DNA of 64,000 nucleotides from Schistosoma mansoni (GCF_000237925.1 NC_031495.1:32898706-32962705), one strand, 5' to 3'; counted from the first letter of the stretch, positions 37,338-49,246 are shown. A program made the numbers and translations. Notes: generated from the letters alone by a model not told the origin.

Positions 37338-37663
37338 TGTAGCTGTAAATAATTCCCCAAAATCAATAGCTCATTAAGTGTTCGACATTGGATGCTGACC
37401 ACGTTGTTTAAGTGGACTTGTTTAGCTGAAGGCTTTCGGTCATGCATCCGCACCAGATCACGTTTCAACACAGCGTGGGACACAGCTCCTACGTTTCATT
37501 AGCCAGCTTATAGAAAAGGTCCTCGATATATTGGTAACGAATCAAATATATCTTTCCTGCCTCTTCTCGTCTGACTTCTGATTTCTATCTGACTGGGAAC
37601 GATCAAACATAGAAGGTGCTACTGGTATCCAGTTGTAAAACTAGAATATCCGTTGCATCCTCA
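37338..37663 (+). repeat. solo gypsy LTR (right arm)
   Basis: Mirror copy of the solo LTR at 24189-24514, including the flanking 4-bp duplication. I saw no difference between the two. The insertion and LTR recombination therefore preceded the inverted duplication. Confidence 0.92.
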
Positions 37664-38350
37664 ATTTTCATAAGGACACACTTTATATATCATCACGTTT
37701 ATATTGAATATCTATTGTTTCTCTGTATCAATAGTGAAGAAACGGATACAATTGTTTGGTTATACACACACACTACCACGATTATTAAGAATAAACGCTA
37801 TCTCCACTTTCTGTTCTTCTGCTTTGTTGAGCACAGCCTTTGATTGAAGATCATAATAGTGTTATAACATCCTTTTAGGCCATTCTACACTACGTTGGAG
37901 TTTTGACACGGATTATTATTGAATAATGCTACCGGATTTCATCTTTCTCATTACGCCATTGGTACCACCACGTACATAGGAACCCTTGCTAATCAAGTGA
38001 ACTTATTTATGGTTGTTGTCTTAGAGAGCAGCTTACAAGTAGTATTCATTTCAAAACAACTGTCATCATTTTGTCATTTAGTGTACCATTATTATTGTAA
38101 CTGTAACTTGTTGCCTTTTGCTTTGCTCATACATAGACATTTAGGTTTGTGGTGCTAGTTCTCTTTGCTATACCACTGGTAATTCTGCGTATTGTTATAT
38201 TTTAAACAAGCTCTTTTGCTGGAATCCACCACAAATGTAGTTATTTTAGTTAGAATATTTCTGAAATGTTAAGTTGAATTTACTGTACTTCGCATATCTG
38301 TTTGTGTTAGGAGAACCAACTTAGTTGATTTCTGATAAGTTGATTCTTTG

Positions 38351-40424
38351 GATGCTCTCTCATGGTTCAGCCTCACATAGGGTAAATTATCATGGTAGTG
38401 ACTCTAGTTGTTATTCAATAGCAGATGAAGTAAAAAATCTTAGTTTAGATAAGAAGCGTAGACTTGAGGTATCAGGACAGTGTGTAATACCTATAGTGCC
38501 TGCGGTAGTTCTAGAATTACCGAAGATGTAATAAACTATTTTGATGGACAACCAAAAGAGTACTGGAAGTTTATAGGACAGTTTGAGACCTATGTCGCGT
38601 CAAGAGTCATTGATGATAGTCAATGTTTGCTTAACTTGATACATGACTGTAAAGGCAAGGCAAAAGCAGCTATTGAAGTTTTTGTCTCGATGGAAGCCAG
38701 AGAAATTCTGAAACTTTTGTTTGGACAGACTCATGTAATAACCCGAGAAACTTTTGGAGACTTATTCAATACTGTAAATTTTGATTGTAATAATGCAGAA
38801 CAGTTATCGAACTTGGCTATAAGAATGGAAAATTGCGCTATAGTTTTGGGACAGATGAGTTACACTGCAGATTTCAATTCTCCAGTCACCCTAAATAGAT
38901 TAGGGAGGCTTTTGCCTCAACCCATGCAAGTTCAGTGGGCGGAACTGGTGGACAGGTTGACGGAAGACGATAGAGAGTCGACGTTTGCCGAGTTCACCCA
39001 TTTTATAACAGCCCGTACAAGAGTGGCTGCTAGTAGATTTGGACGCTTGGCGGACCGTCGAACAAAGGGATATAACATGAAGACGAATTGCCATTCGCTA
39101 TCGGGTAAGTGGAATATTTCGACCTTAGGAACTAAGTGTAATATGTGTTCTGACCACCACGCCGTTTAAAAATGCCCACGGTTTTCAGTGCTTACAATGA
39201 AACATCGATGGTCTCACATAAAGAGCAAGAGTATCGGCTTTGTGTGTCTTAAGCAAGGACATAAAGCTAATGAATTCAGACTTACGAAGCGCCGTACCGT
39301 TGACAGGTGTACGAAGAAAAATCACTCATTGTTGCACAATGGTTATACAGCCAACATATCAAAGGATAAACCTGGTACGGAAAACTGTTTTGGATTAACT
39401 AAGTCACCAACAAGTCATGTGTGTTTAGGAATGATCCCCGTACGGTTAATATCGGGAAACGCTGATATTGTGGGTTGCGCTCCTTTGGATAATGGTTCTG
39501 ATGTAACATTGATAGGGTTAGATTGTTTGAGATCGCTCGGGCTGAAGGAAGACCAAGCATCAGTGGGAGTTTAGACTGTAGGTGGTAATAGAACAACAGA
39601 GGCCACGAAGGCGCCTTTTGAGATGTATTCTTTAGATCAGTCTGAACACGTTATAGTTGAAGGAGCTCTGATTGTGTCACGTATACCAGGGCATAGGACA
39701 ACGAAGTCGGTAATGAACAGCCTAGTTAAGTGGCCGCATTTAGGTGATGTGTTATTAGATAGTCTAGTTTCTGGAGAAGTCTTACTGCTGATTGGTTGCG
39801 ACGTCCCGGAAGCCCAATGGGTGTTTGAACAGTGGTTGGGTGGAAGGAAAAACCCGTACGCTGTGAAAACGTTGCTGGGGTGGACTGTGTTTGGACCTGC
39901 ATCATGCCCGAACTTTAGGAAAAGAGTCGTAAGTCATACCAGTAAATTACAGACATTAGAATATCAAGTATGTAAGCTCTATGATGTAGAGTCTGCCGAT
40001 GTCTATTCAAGTAATAAATCAGTATCAGAAGAAGATAAGGCAGCTATACAGATTGTTAAAATAGACACGCGCTTCGACAGTGGTCATTCCGTAGTTCCGA
40101 TACCATCGAAAAAGAATTCAAATATGTGAGTTGTGAATTATGAAGTAGCAGACAGTAGACTACAGAGTTTGAGACGTAGGTCGTTGAAAGATGACGGTCC
40201 GCACATCAGGTACACTATAGGTATTGAGAGTAATTTTACTACGAGCCATGAGGAGAAAGTCCCTGGAATACAATTGCAGCCAGAGTATCGACCCTGTTGG
40301 TATTTATCTCATCATGCAGTGTGAAACTTCAAAAAGCCAGGGAAGTTGAGGGTGGGTTTCGATTGTGCCACCAAGTCCACATGGGTCACCCTAAACTACA
40401 TGATTTACGAAGGACCAGACAAAA
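38351..40424 (+). pseudogene. BEL/Pao retrotransposon gag-protease fragment
   Basis: Frames at 38351-39169 encode a BEL-type Gag (INYFDGQPKEYWKFIGQFET, then a long helical region including PVTLNRLGRLLPQPMQVQWA), followed by Cys/His knuckle remnants (CNMCSDHHAV, then a stop at 39167). The frame 39188-39574 ends in a retroviral-type protease motif, PLDNGSDVTLI, and 39623-40129 continues beyond it (LLIGCDVPEAQWVFEQW). A last short piece reaches the start of RT (KPGKLRVGFDCATKS) and stops near 40424. The catalytic Asp of the usual D-[ST]-G triad is replaced by Asn-Gly-Ser context, as is common in this clade. Stops at four places and loss of RT, RNase H and integrase make it dead. Confidence 0.82.
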
Positions 40425-41535
40425 CGACCGAGCTAGATTCCAAGCATATAAGAGGTGAGTTGAATGACATGAAAACAAGAGCTTACAGATGAGGTCAAGA
40501 GGATTGTAGCTTACAGAGAAAAATAGAAAATCTTCAAATGGAACTTAGTAAGTATAAACAAGATCATGATGCTTAACAGACTCTCCTTAGTGGCTACCAT
40601 GTTTCAGAAAAAAACGGTTCGAAGAAACGAATCAAGACCTTGAGGCTGAGGCACTACTTCGAACTGATTTGGAAAACAAAATCCCCAGTCTTAAAAGGCA
40701 GTTAGATTTCCAATCTCGATTGCTCGATGAACGTGAAAAGTTAGTTGAACGTGGTTTATACGTTGAAAAAGCGGTCAAAGTATTCAAACAAGCCGAATAC
40801 GGAAGTCGATTTACAGAGGAGCTTAGATCAATTCAAGATCAAACCGCTTCCGAATTACGATGGTACAAAATACAAATGGAAGAAATCTTTGAGAGCAAAC
40901 GGGGGACGATTGAAGTCATCAGATAACCTTAGTGCGAAGATTCTAGTCGCCGGCGGTCTGAGCTGTTGATAGCTTGCAAATGTGCTGATGAACTTGTGGA
41001 TGGCGTTGAGTCGCGATTGACTATGATCACCACTACAATAAGATTACGTGCCAGAAACCGACTTGGATCCCTCGATAAGCCGAAAACCAGAAAGCTGTTA
41101 TTGGTCAAGATAAGATATTTATTGGCGATCTCGTGGTATCGAAAGAATACCGAGACGTGCCAAAGATTACAGGTAAAACGGTAGAGCGTAAGAGCGTTCG
41201 CACAAGCAAGATGGACAACGGAGCGAAAAGTGTTTTTGGTACGGTTAAACAAGTAAGTACAGTAAAACAATCACTGGTACAATTGGTTATAATAATTGTT
41301 CCCATTACACCAATCGCATTCTCGTCGTAAAAGTAGGTCATCACAAAGTGTTTGAGTCCAGGCTATCTTGCAGTCTCAGGGAAAATTCGAACCATGAAGA
41401 AGCCGAAAACTTATGAACTTGCAGACAAACACTTACTTTGGGCTTGCAGATCGCTTTTAATTTCAAGTTCTTCACCTAGGAATTGGGGTTTAGATCATAG
41501 ATTATACGGCGCAGTAGGCATCTATTTTCATTAGT
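40425..41535 (+). pseudogene. processed pseudogene of a lamin-type intermediate filament
   Basis: An intron-less stretch reads as an intermediate filament rod in shifting frames. The clearest part, 40640-40905, has EALLRTDLENKIPSLKRQLD followed by FQSRLLDERE and a coiled-coil pattern to MEEIFESK. This corresponds to the lamin coil 1B motif (ET-LL-VDLEN...SL-E-L-F...EE). About 40 bp later a second frame continues with SRRRSELLIACKCADELVD. A possible eroded tail reaches about 41520. Stops and frameshifts occur throughout. It starts exactly where the BEL fragment breaks off. The host lamin gene is elsewhere; this is a retrocopy. Lamin rather than cytoplasmic filament is likely but not certain. 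Confidence 0.65.
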
Positions 41536-41560
41536 GTTATGTATCTAATAGAATGAATGC

Positions 41561-41611
41561 CACAAGCTGGAAAGCAAAGGTTAGGTACAGGAAAGATGCT
41601 GCTGTACTACG
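41561..41611 (+). repeat. 51-bp shard of the RTE-A endonuclease region
   Basis: These 51 bases are identical to 29866-29916 inside RTE-A, with unrelated sequence on both sides. It has neither end of the element. Confidence 0.9.
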
Positions 41612-42566
41612 AAATTATCTTTACACACTTAGAACCTGAATTAAAGAGGTTAAAATTTGTTGCGTGAAAGTGGTTATCAGTTTTCCGTAACAAGTTCACT
41701 GAAGAGAGGATGAAAGTATTTGTGTTGGTGATTGGATGTATTCGATTTGTATTAATGGATACGACTTTTAACTGCGAAAGACGAAAGGATAACCACAAAT
41801 ATGATCTTGATTTATCGAGTGGTTCATGGCTTTCTTTCGTCTTTAGACTTTAGTCCAGCTTCGGCTGAAGAACATATGGTCACAGGTTGTCGGACTTCAA
41901 AACCACAAAAGAAGTCACATAATCCGTTTTGTGGGATTGGGTAACCAAGTTTAGTAAATGGAAACCTATGAGGACAAATCAGATAGATCAGGAAGACCTG
42001 GAAAGAATTCTGACTTTAAATATGAAACCCGAATGTGAAAATGAATAGTTTAGTCAAATGCTATATGCGACGATCAACTGAAAATAACAGAAGCACCAAA
42101 TACAAGTACGGTTCAGTTGCAATAAATACAGGTTTCTAGCTATGTACATGAACTTTTTTCACAGGTTTATTAGTCTCTAGACACTTATATGGCACTTTTA
42201 AATAGCAGCTGATTAGAAACCAATTAAAGTATGGTGTCTGGATACATAAACAAGCTGTTTGTCCCCTAAACCACAACAATCTGTCTGTTATTTTCCAATT
42301 AGACTGTGTCCATAGTAGGAGCAGAAACAATAACGTGTATGGAAACTCATTACTTCTTTCGCCGAAAACTTAGCTAATTCGATATTGAGAAAAAGATCGT
42401 CAAGTCGCCATAAATCATATGATTATTCTGGTCGGCTATGGATAATCATTAGTTAACTGTGATGTTTAAATAAATCAATGACTTCTTTGTATTGATGACT
42501 GTTGTAATTTTGAATTCCAAATACAATACATTCGTTTGTGCTCATCTTGTACTTCTTGATTAAATT
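41612..42566. other. intergenic, nothing recognised
   Basis: No supported gene between the pseudogene and the gypsy element. Confidence 0.4.
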
Positions 42567-42570
42567 GCGT

Positions 42571-42896
42571 TGATGATGCAACGGATGTTCTAGTTTTGCA
42601 ACTAGCTACCAGTAGCACCTTCTATATTCGATCGTTCCCAGTCAGATAGAAATCAGAAGTCAGACGAGAAGAGGCAGGAAAGATATATTTGATTCGTTAC
42701 CAATATATCGAGGACCTTTTCTATAAGCTGGCTAATGAAACGTAGGAGCTGTGTCCCACGCCGTGTTGAAACGTGATCTGGTACGGATGCATGACCGAAA
42801 GCCTTCAGTTAAACAAGTCCACTTAAACAACATGGTCAGCATCCAATGTCGAACACTTAATGTGCTATTGATTTTGGGGAATTATTTACAGCTACA
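42571..42896 (-). repeat. 3' LTR of the gypsy element
   Basis: 326 bp, running from TGATGATGCA to TTACAGCTACA on the plus strand. It reads the same as 47575-47900 throughout by eye. Confidence 0.96.
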
Positions 42897-42911
42897 GATC
42901 ACTCCCCCCCT
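42897..42911 (-). promoter_or_regulatory. polypurine tract (plus-strand primer)
   Basis: Directly inside the 3' LTR the minus strand reads AGGGGGGGAGTGATC, the purine run expected for second-strand priming in LTR retrotransposons. Confidence 0.75.
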
Positions 42912-43432
42912 AGTGAGGTAGTGATGCCCCTAAGACGTGACCAGCCAGAAGTTTAAACCCAACGAGTTTGTCGTTGGTAAACACCCTTCTGATAGCTTGC
43001 TTCGTTTAGCAGCGTCTGGTCGTCTTTCCTTAAACTATGGGACCAAAATGTACAACATAGCAATAAAGAAATATAGTACAATGAAAAATTCCGGTTCCTT
43101 GCGAAACTTCGTCGTTCTTTTCCAGCCGTCCTGGAAAAGAGGAAAAATAGAACGTGTGAGTGCATGTCAAAAATACACTCGTACTTGCGTAGGGACACAA
43201 GATGAGCGGGAAAAAAATGAATAAACTAATACACTTACAAAAAGCGTAAAAGCGATCGGAAAAAAATGGTTTTCTTTTGGTTTTTTTTATATATAAAAAT
43301 ATATATATACGCTCAAAAAAAGATAGAAAATGTTTTGTTTTTTTGTTTTTTTATATAAATAAAAAAAATGAGCATATTAAAAAAAATTTTATAATAAACT
43401 ATGAAAGGGTAATTCAAGATAAAGCTTATGTC

Positions 43433-46400
43433 CTACGTGCAATATTCGTTAAGATGTTCTGGAAATCTTACTCGTCTTCCAGAACGCGTTGTTTTAGGTT
43501 TATCTATCGACGTTGACGAAGTATCAAGTTGTGTGTCGGCTGTCGTGTAGGGTACTACGAGTGTAGTAGCTGTGTCGTTTGCTTGTACAGAAGGAAAATC
43601 GACGTAGCTAGGGTTTCCTTCTAAGTACGCTGCTTTGAGTCGGTCGATACTGATGCTATCGTTCGTACCGTTCTTATCGACTACATAGTACTTAGGTTCA
43701 CGTTGAAGAACTTTGAAGGGTCCTTCATATGCTGATTCGAGGGGTCGTCGATGTGAGTCTCGACGAACGAAGATGTGTGTACTATGTCGTAATTCGGGTT
43801 GAACGAAAACATCAGTTGATTGAGGTCGAGTGTGAGCAGGTTTAACTGAACGCATAGCGTTTGAAAGCCTACTCGTGTAAGAGTTTAGATCCATGTTCAA
43901 TGAAGAAGCTGAAGGATCCACGAATTCTCCTTGGAGTCGGAGTGTCGTTCCGTAAACGAGTTGAGATGCCGTGTATCCAGTGTCAGCTTTCACTTCATTG
44001 CGGATACCTAGCAAGACGAGTGGAAGAGCGTCTGTCCACTGTGAAACGTTTGAAGCTGATAATGAAGCTTTTAGTTGTCGATGAAAACGTTCTACCAACC
44101 CGTTTGCTTGTGGGTGGTAGGCGGTCGTTTGGAAGCGCGTGATTCCTAAAAGTGAGGTCAGACAACGGAAAAGTCCAGGTTCGAACTGGCGTCCGCGGTC
44201 TGTAGTGATGGTTGAAGGGCAGCCGAAATTTGCTACCCATCGTCCGACGAAAGCGCGGGCCACGGTTTCAGCAGTAATGTCCTTAATCGGTACTGCTTCT
44301 GGCCATCGAGTAAAACGGTCTACGCATGTTAAGAGATATGAGTATCCGTTTGAGTCGGGTAAGGGTCCTACCAAATCTAGATGGACGTGGTCGAAACGAG
44401 CGTCAGGGGTTTTGAAAGAGCCTAAGGGACATTTGTTGTGTCTTATGACCTTAGATTTCTGACAGCTTACACAGGAGCGTGCCCACTCCCTCACGTCTTT
44501 ATTCATGCCAGGCCAACAAAAGCGTTCGGCTATAAGTTTGACTGTTGCACGAGCACCTGGGTGAGAAAGATTGTGCAACGTATTGAAGACGTTGCGTCGA
44601 TAATGTTTTGGTACTATTGGACGATCCCTACCTGTAGATGTGTCACAGAGTAAGGTTTCCTTATCTGTTCCCATCTGCTTAATACGTAGTTTAAGAGTTG
44701 TCGAGGATAACTCATGCTGAAGATCAATGTCTTCTTTTTGAAGCTGAGCGAGTTTAAGAAGGTCGAGACCTTGGAAACTGTTCAAGGAACTAATTCGAGA
44801 CAAGGCGTCTGCGACTACATTGTTAGCACCAGAAATGTGTTGTATGTCTGAAGTAAACTGCGAAATGTAGTCGAGTTGTCGAGACGCTCGCGGTGAGTAC
44901 GTGTCTGAAGATGAATTTAAAGAGAAGGTAAGAGGTTTGTGATCGGTAAAAAGCGTGAATTCTCTTCCTTTGATGGAATGTTGGAAATGCCGTACAGCAC
45001 AGTACATAGCTAGGAGTTCCCTACCGAACGTGCTGTACCTAGATTCCGCGTCTAGCAACCGTCTGGAGAAAAATCCTAAAGGTTGCCACGAGTTGTTAAC
45101 CCATTGTTGTAAGACTCATCCGATTGCTGAGTCGGATGCGTCTACTGCGATACTAATGGGCGCCTGAGTGTCCTGATGAGCAAGCAGGGTTGCTTTAGCG
45201 ATGTGTTCCTTAACTGTGGAGAATGCTTTTTGGGCAATGTCGTCTAGACTAATTGATTTCGCATTTCCACGAAGCTGATCGGTTAACGGTTTCATAAGGG
45301 ATGCGCATTTGGGTATGAACCGTCTATAGAAACTTACGAGTCCGTTAAAAGTTCGTAAGCGCTTGATCGTGGTCGGTTCTGGGTAATCCAGAATGGCCGC
45401 CACTTTGCTCCTAAGGGGTCGGATGCCTTGGGCATCAATAGTGTGTCCTAAGAAGTCCAAGGAGTTAGTCCCGATTTGGCATTTCTGAATGTTGACAGTA
45501 ATGCCATGCCTTTTGAGTCGATTGTAAACGATGTCCAGATGATGGAGATGTGATTCTCTGTCCGAACTTGCTATGAGACAGTCATCAACATACGCAGGTA
45601 CGAAGTTGAGACCTCGGAAGACATCGTCGATAAACCTTTGGAAGGTTTGAGCCTCATTTCTTAAACCAAAAGGCATTCGTAGAAATTCGTAAAGACCGAA
45701 AGGAGTGATGATGGCGGTTTTAGGAATGTCGTCAGGTGCCATCGGTATTTGGTTATAAGCTTTAACCAAGTCGATTTATGAAAAGACAGTTGTGCCTTTC
45801 AAGGTAGCTGTCAAATCGTGAATATGAGGCAGCGGGTAACGATCGGGAATGGTTTTAGTATTCAGACGCCGATAATCACCAGTTGGCCGCCAATCATTGC
45901 TGTCCTTTTTAGGGACCATGTGCAATGGGGATGCCCATGGACTATTCGATGGTCGAATTATCCCTAGGTCCATCATGTGGTCGAATTCGTTTTTAGCTAA
46001 CCTAAGCTTCTCGGGAGCGAGTCTTCGAGCTTTCGAAAATACAGGTGGTCCTGTAGTCGAGATGTGATGTGTAACATTGCTGGTTACACAAGGTAATTTC
46101 GATTGCGATTGGTATATCCCGGGGTATTTGTCGAGTACTGATTGGTATGAGGGGTCTATGGTGTGCTTAATCGTGACTGGGGATAACCTGCAACCAGAAC
46201 AAGGAGTTACGCAAACAGATAGTTTAGTGTTTCCATCTATTAACCTTCGTGAGCGTGTGTCGATGAGTAGATTGTGGTGTTGTAACAGGTCTATACCAAT
46301 GATTGGCATGGAGACATCTGCAACCACGAAAATCCAGTGTATGGGTTTGCGTAAACCCACGCTAAGGTAGACGTACCTTTTACAGTAAGTAGCGATCGGC

Positions 46401-46611
46401 TTTCCGTTTGCCGCCTGTAAACTTAAAACAGACTCGCGAAGTCTGTCGTCGGGATTTGCTGGAAGAACGCTAACTTCTGCACCAGTGTCGACGAGGTAGC
46501 GAACTTTCGTAGTCACATCCGTGACATATAACAGACGGCTATGTCCGCCGGCTACGGTTGCCGTTAACGCGTGCCGGCTGGGAAGTTTCCCGAACTGTTT
46601 TTCGTGTCACT
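43433..46611 (-). pseudogene. pol polyprotein (protease-RT-RNase H-integrase) with two nonsense codons
   Basis: One continuous frame of about 1,059 codons. Order: aspartic protease (LVDTGAE, near 46480); RT with [17 protein letters not shown] and the catalytic YVDD (near 45590); RNase H (LFTDHKPL); integrase HHCC zinc finger (HNLSHPGA...CVSCQ) and D,D-35-E core ([28 protein letters not shown]); and a C-terminal region to [12 protein letters not shown] at 45776-45778 replaces a Lys codon at FS-K-IDL, and a TGA at 45116-45118 replaces a Gly codon after SAIG; the older copy near 9.3-9.5 kb keeps Lys and Gly there. Both lie within the coding core, so no complete Pol can be made without readthrough. 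The frame is -1 relative to gag's C-terminal part and overlaps it by about 45 bases. Confidence 0.9.
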
Positions 46612-47398
46612 CGATTTTGGGGTCGGATAATTGCAAGGTTTCCTGCAGTTTCTGGAAAACTTACCGTACTGGTTGTGATACCAGCACCAGTCGGGGTTGT
46701 CTGTCTCTCGTGGTCGAGAGACAGATCTCTTACGTGAAACGCTCCTACGTGGGGATTTTGACCGACTACGGTCATTACGAACTCCAAGATATCTTGTAAG
46801 CGTGTGACATAGTTCGGCCATGTCAGTCGAGGTCGATTGGGGTTTTTCTTTGATGGAAAAAAACCTCGACCTTAGAAAATTTGGTGATTTCCAAGGTTCG
46901 ATCGGCAGATGCAGCTAGTTCATCTATGGCATTGCTTTGAAATGAAACAAGCACTGCCTGCACCTGTTGAGGGAGTTTAGACAAGAAAAGTTGTCTAAAT
47001 AGGCCATCATCGAAAGTTCGTTGGCCGATGACTTCTCTCATTCTAAGCAACATGTCCGTCGCAGAACCATGTTGCAAGTCGATATTGTTAAGGAGTTGGT
47101 CTAACCGTTGTCGATCAGTTAGGTCTCCGCGTCTTAAAATCGATAGTTTAATCGTTTCGTAAGGTTCGGGAACATCACTAGTAAACATACTAGGTGTTAC
47201 GTACCTGTTAAACTCGCGCGGTAACGCCTTAACTACCGCGAGGAAACGTGTGCGCGAGTCCGTGATTCCGTGCATGCAAAAATCGGCTTCTGCATAGCAG
47301 AACCAGGACTCGATATTGTCGGGCCAAAATGGCGTTAACTGAATCGAAATAGGGGGAATAGACTTAAACTTAAGAACCTTAGGAGAGTGTTCCGTCAT
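46564..47398 (-). pseudogene. gag with a one-base frameshift
   Basis: Gag starts at ATG 47398 (MTEHSPKVLKFKSIPPISIQ) and reads 191 codons to a TGA at 46823. The rest of Gag, with basic SR-rich stretches and the CHCC zinc finger (CWYHNQYGKFSRNCRKPC), lies in another frame (to 46564). The break is at a run of seven A on the plus strand (46857-46863); the old copy near 8.36 kb has six at the matching place. So it is a single-base expansion of a homopolymer, either a real mutation or an assembly error. Gag packages element RNA into particles. Confidence 0.88.
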
Positions 47399-47555
47399 AG
47401 TAATATAGATAACGAAAAATGTCTAATTAAAATATATCCGAGAAAAAAAATTCGCGAAAAAAAGTATATCACAATATATAAAATTCAAATAAAGAATAAC
47501 AATAATAATATTCCAAAATGGAACAGACTCACAGTATATTGACTTGGTGTACCAG

Positions 47556-47573
47556 ATCACGTCGGTCTCACCA
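47556..47573 (-). promoter_or_regulatory. primer binding site, tRNA-Trp-like
   Basis: One base inside the 5' LTR the minus strand reads TGGTGAGACCGACGTGAT. This complements the 3' end of eukaryotic tRNA-Trp (as I know the human one) except for two adjacent bases. tRNA-Trp priming is characteristic of CsRn1-clade elements. Confidence 0.8.
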
Positions 47574-47574
47574 A

Positions 47575-47900
47575 TGATGATGCAACGGATGTTCTAGTTT
47601 TGCAACTAGCTACCAGTAGCACCTTCTATATTCGATCGTTCCCAGTCAGATAGAAATCAGAAGTCAGACGAGAAGAGGCAGGAAAGATATATTTGATTCG
47701 TTACCAATATATCGAGGACCTTTTCTATAAGCTGGCTAATGAAACGTAGGAGCTGTGTCCCACGCCGTGTTGAAACGTGATCTGGTACGGATGCATGACC
47801 GAAAGCCTTCAGTTAAACAAGTCCACTTAAACAACATGGTCAGCATCCAATGTCGAACACTTAATGTGCTATTGATTTTGGGGAATTATTTACAGCTACA
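47575..47900 (-). repeat. 5' LTR of the gypsy element
   Basis: 326 bp, apparently identical to the 3' LTR at 42571-42896; carries the element's presumed promoter and polyadenylation signals. Confidence 0.96.
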
Positions 47901-47904
47901 GCGT

Positions 47905-48629
47905 TATTCCTGGGATTACTAGTTTATACTACAATTCAAATACTTCTGATTATCATATTAACACAACTGCAATGACTCTGTAGACTAGACAGTAACGTCG
48001 GTTCACCTTAAAATCCGACGACGCAGATATCAATCTTGCATTAGGTTGTAACCTGATTGTTTGTATACATTAGTAGGTTGCTGATTTATTAATCAATACC
48101 GTTTGGAGTCAATAACCGTTTTGTCCGAGAGCGTAAATAAATGAACCTGAGCGAGTTAATTTGGCTAGCTTAGAGTCCACACCATAGGTTGATGAAACGA
48201 CAAGGATGCCCGAAAGTGCATCTTCAGTTGATCGGGTCATAACTCAGAAGGACATGGTGGAATCTTGAATATCTGTTGGGGTATTGGCTTGGAAAATTGT
48301 TTGTCGCTACAACCTAATCCACTAAATAATTATACACTGGATGCGGAACGTGGCTTCGAGCTCTGAATAATATGTAACTCTTCTTTAACCAGATCGAGAA
48401 ATTTTACAGATTAAAGCAGATGGTCTTCAGATCTAAGAATAAAAACAACCCTATCGGAGTATTGGTTCGTTGTGCTAAGACATTAAATATTGTGACTCTT
48501 TTCTAGAACAATAAAGGTCAGTAATTTAGATTCTAAAAGAATATCAGGGTTGGCCGAAAGACAAAAAAACGATAGACAGAAATTCTAAGTAGGTTCTATG
48601 GGAACAAGATACATATCCGTGAACTAATG
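47905..48629. other. intergenic, nothing recognised
   Basis: No supported gene. Confidence 0.4.
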
Positions 48630-48865
48630 GTGAGTATCTCACTAACGTAGATGATTTATGTCAAATGATTGGGGACCTACTGAGTTAAATGGGAATGGTG
48701 TGACTAACAACTAACTTCGAAGTCGCGCCTTTCAGTCAGCACCTAATGTGGATTATCCCTCCGTCGTATCAAGGTACTCTGTCTGCTTTGGAACCGTATA
48801 ACACAAAGGACGTTATTACGGAAATATACTGGTAAGGATGAGTACAGAGGAGATAGCGAGGCTAC
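48630..48865. repeat. dispersed repeat, second copy at 499-759
   Basis: Aligns with the insert at 499-759 over nearly its full length. Family unknown; no coding capacity. Confidence 0.55.
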
Positions 48866-49246
48866 TACCACATGATCCAGTCCATGGAGTACGATTAATT
48901 AATGGGCGTTGGTTGTCCTTGACATTGATGGGGATAGATGATCTGTTCGATATTCAGTGACCCAATAAAGAGATGATTTGTCAAGAGTTCAGTGTCGTTT
49001 CATTGGTCGTTCATCTTTCTGTCACTAGACAATTTTTTGTGAAATATCCGGCATTTTTATACTTGTTTAGTGAATAGACACTGGGTGCAAGAGTTCAACA
49101 ATCGCCAGGGAATTAATTTTGAGCTGTCACTTCACTTTACCTACTATCTTAATTCGGCACGAAAGGATATCGTAATTTTATTGAACATTGAAAGGCGTGA
49201 TTTCATGTTCAAAACGGGTCAATAGGTTATTGGACGTTAACTCCGG

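Larger units (their letters stand above)
34741..38350 (-). repeat. right arm of the large inverted repeat
   Basis: Mirror image of 23502-27219. It has 214 bp (35161-35374) where the left arm has the gap and RT fragment. The outer edge falls directly at a BEL/Pao fragment; the left arm's outer flank is unrelated. Confidence 0.95.
42571..47900 (-). mobile_element. complete Ty3/gypsy element, CsRn1/Boudicca type
   Basis: A 5330-bp element on the minus strand with two 326-bp LTRs, a primer site, gag, pol and a polypurine tract. GCGT lies on each side (42567-42570 and 47901-47904), a 4-bp target duplication. The Gag zinc finger (CWYH...C...PC, CHCC type) and the tRNA-Trp-like primer site are hallmarks of the CsRn1 clade, to which the schistosome element Boudicca belongs. 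The published Boudicca LTR is, as I recall, of nearly the same length. Young by LTR identity, but with three disabling changes. Confidence 0.93.

Noticed and set aside
43861-44142. Plus-strand ORFs across 43.8-46.4 kb
   Set aside because: Antisense shadows of the gypsy pol frame.
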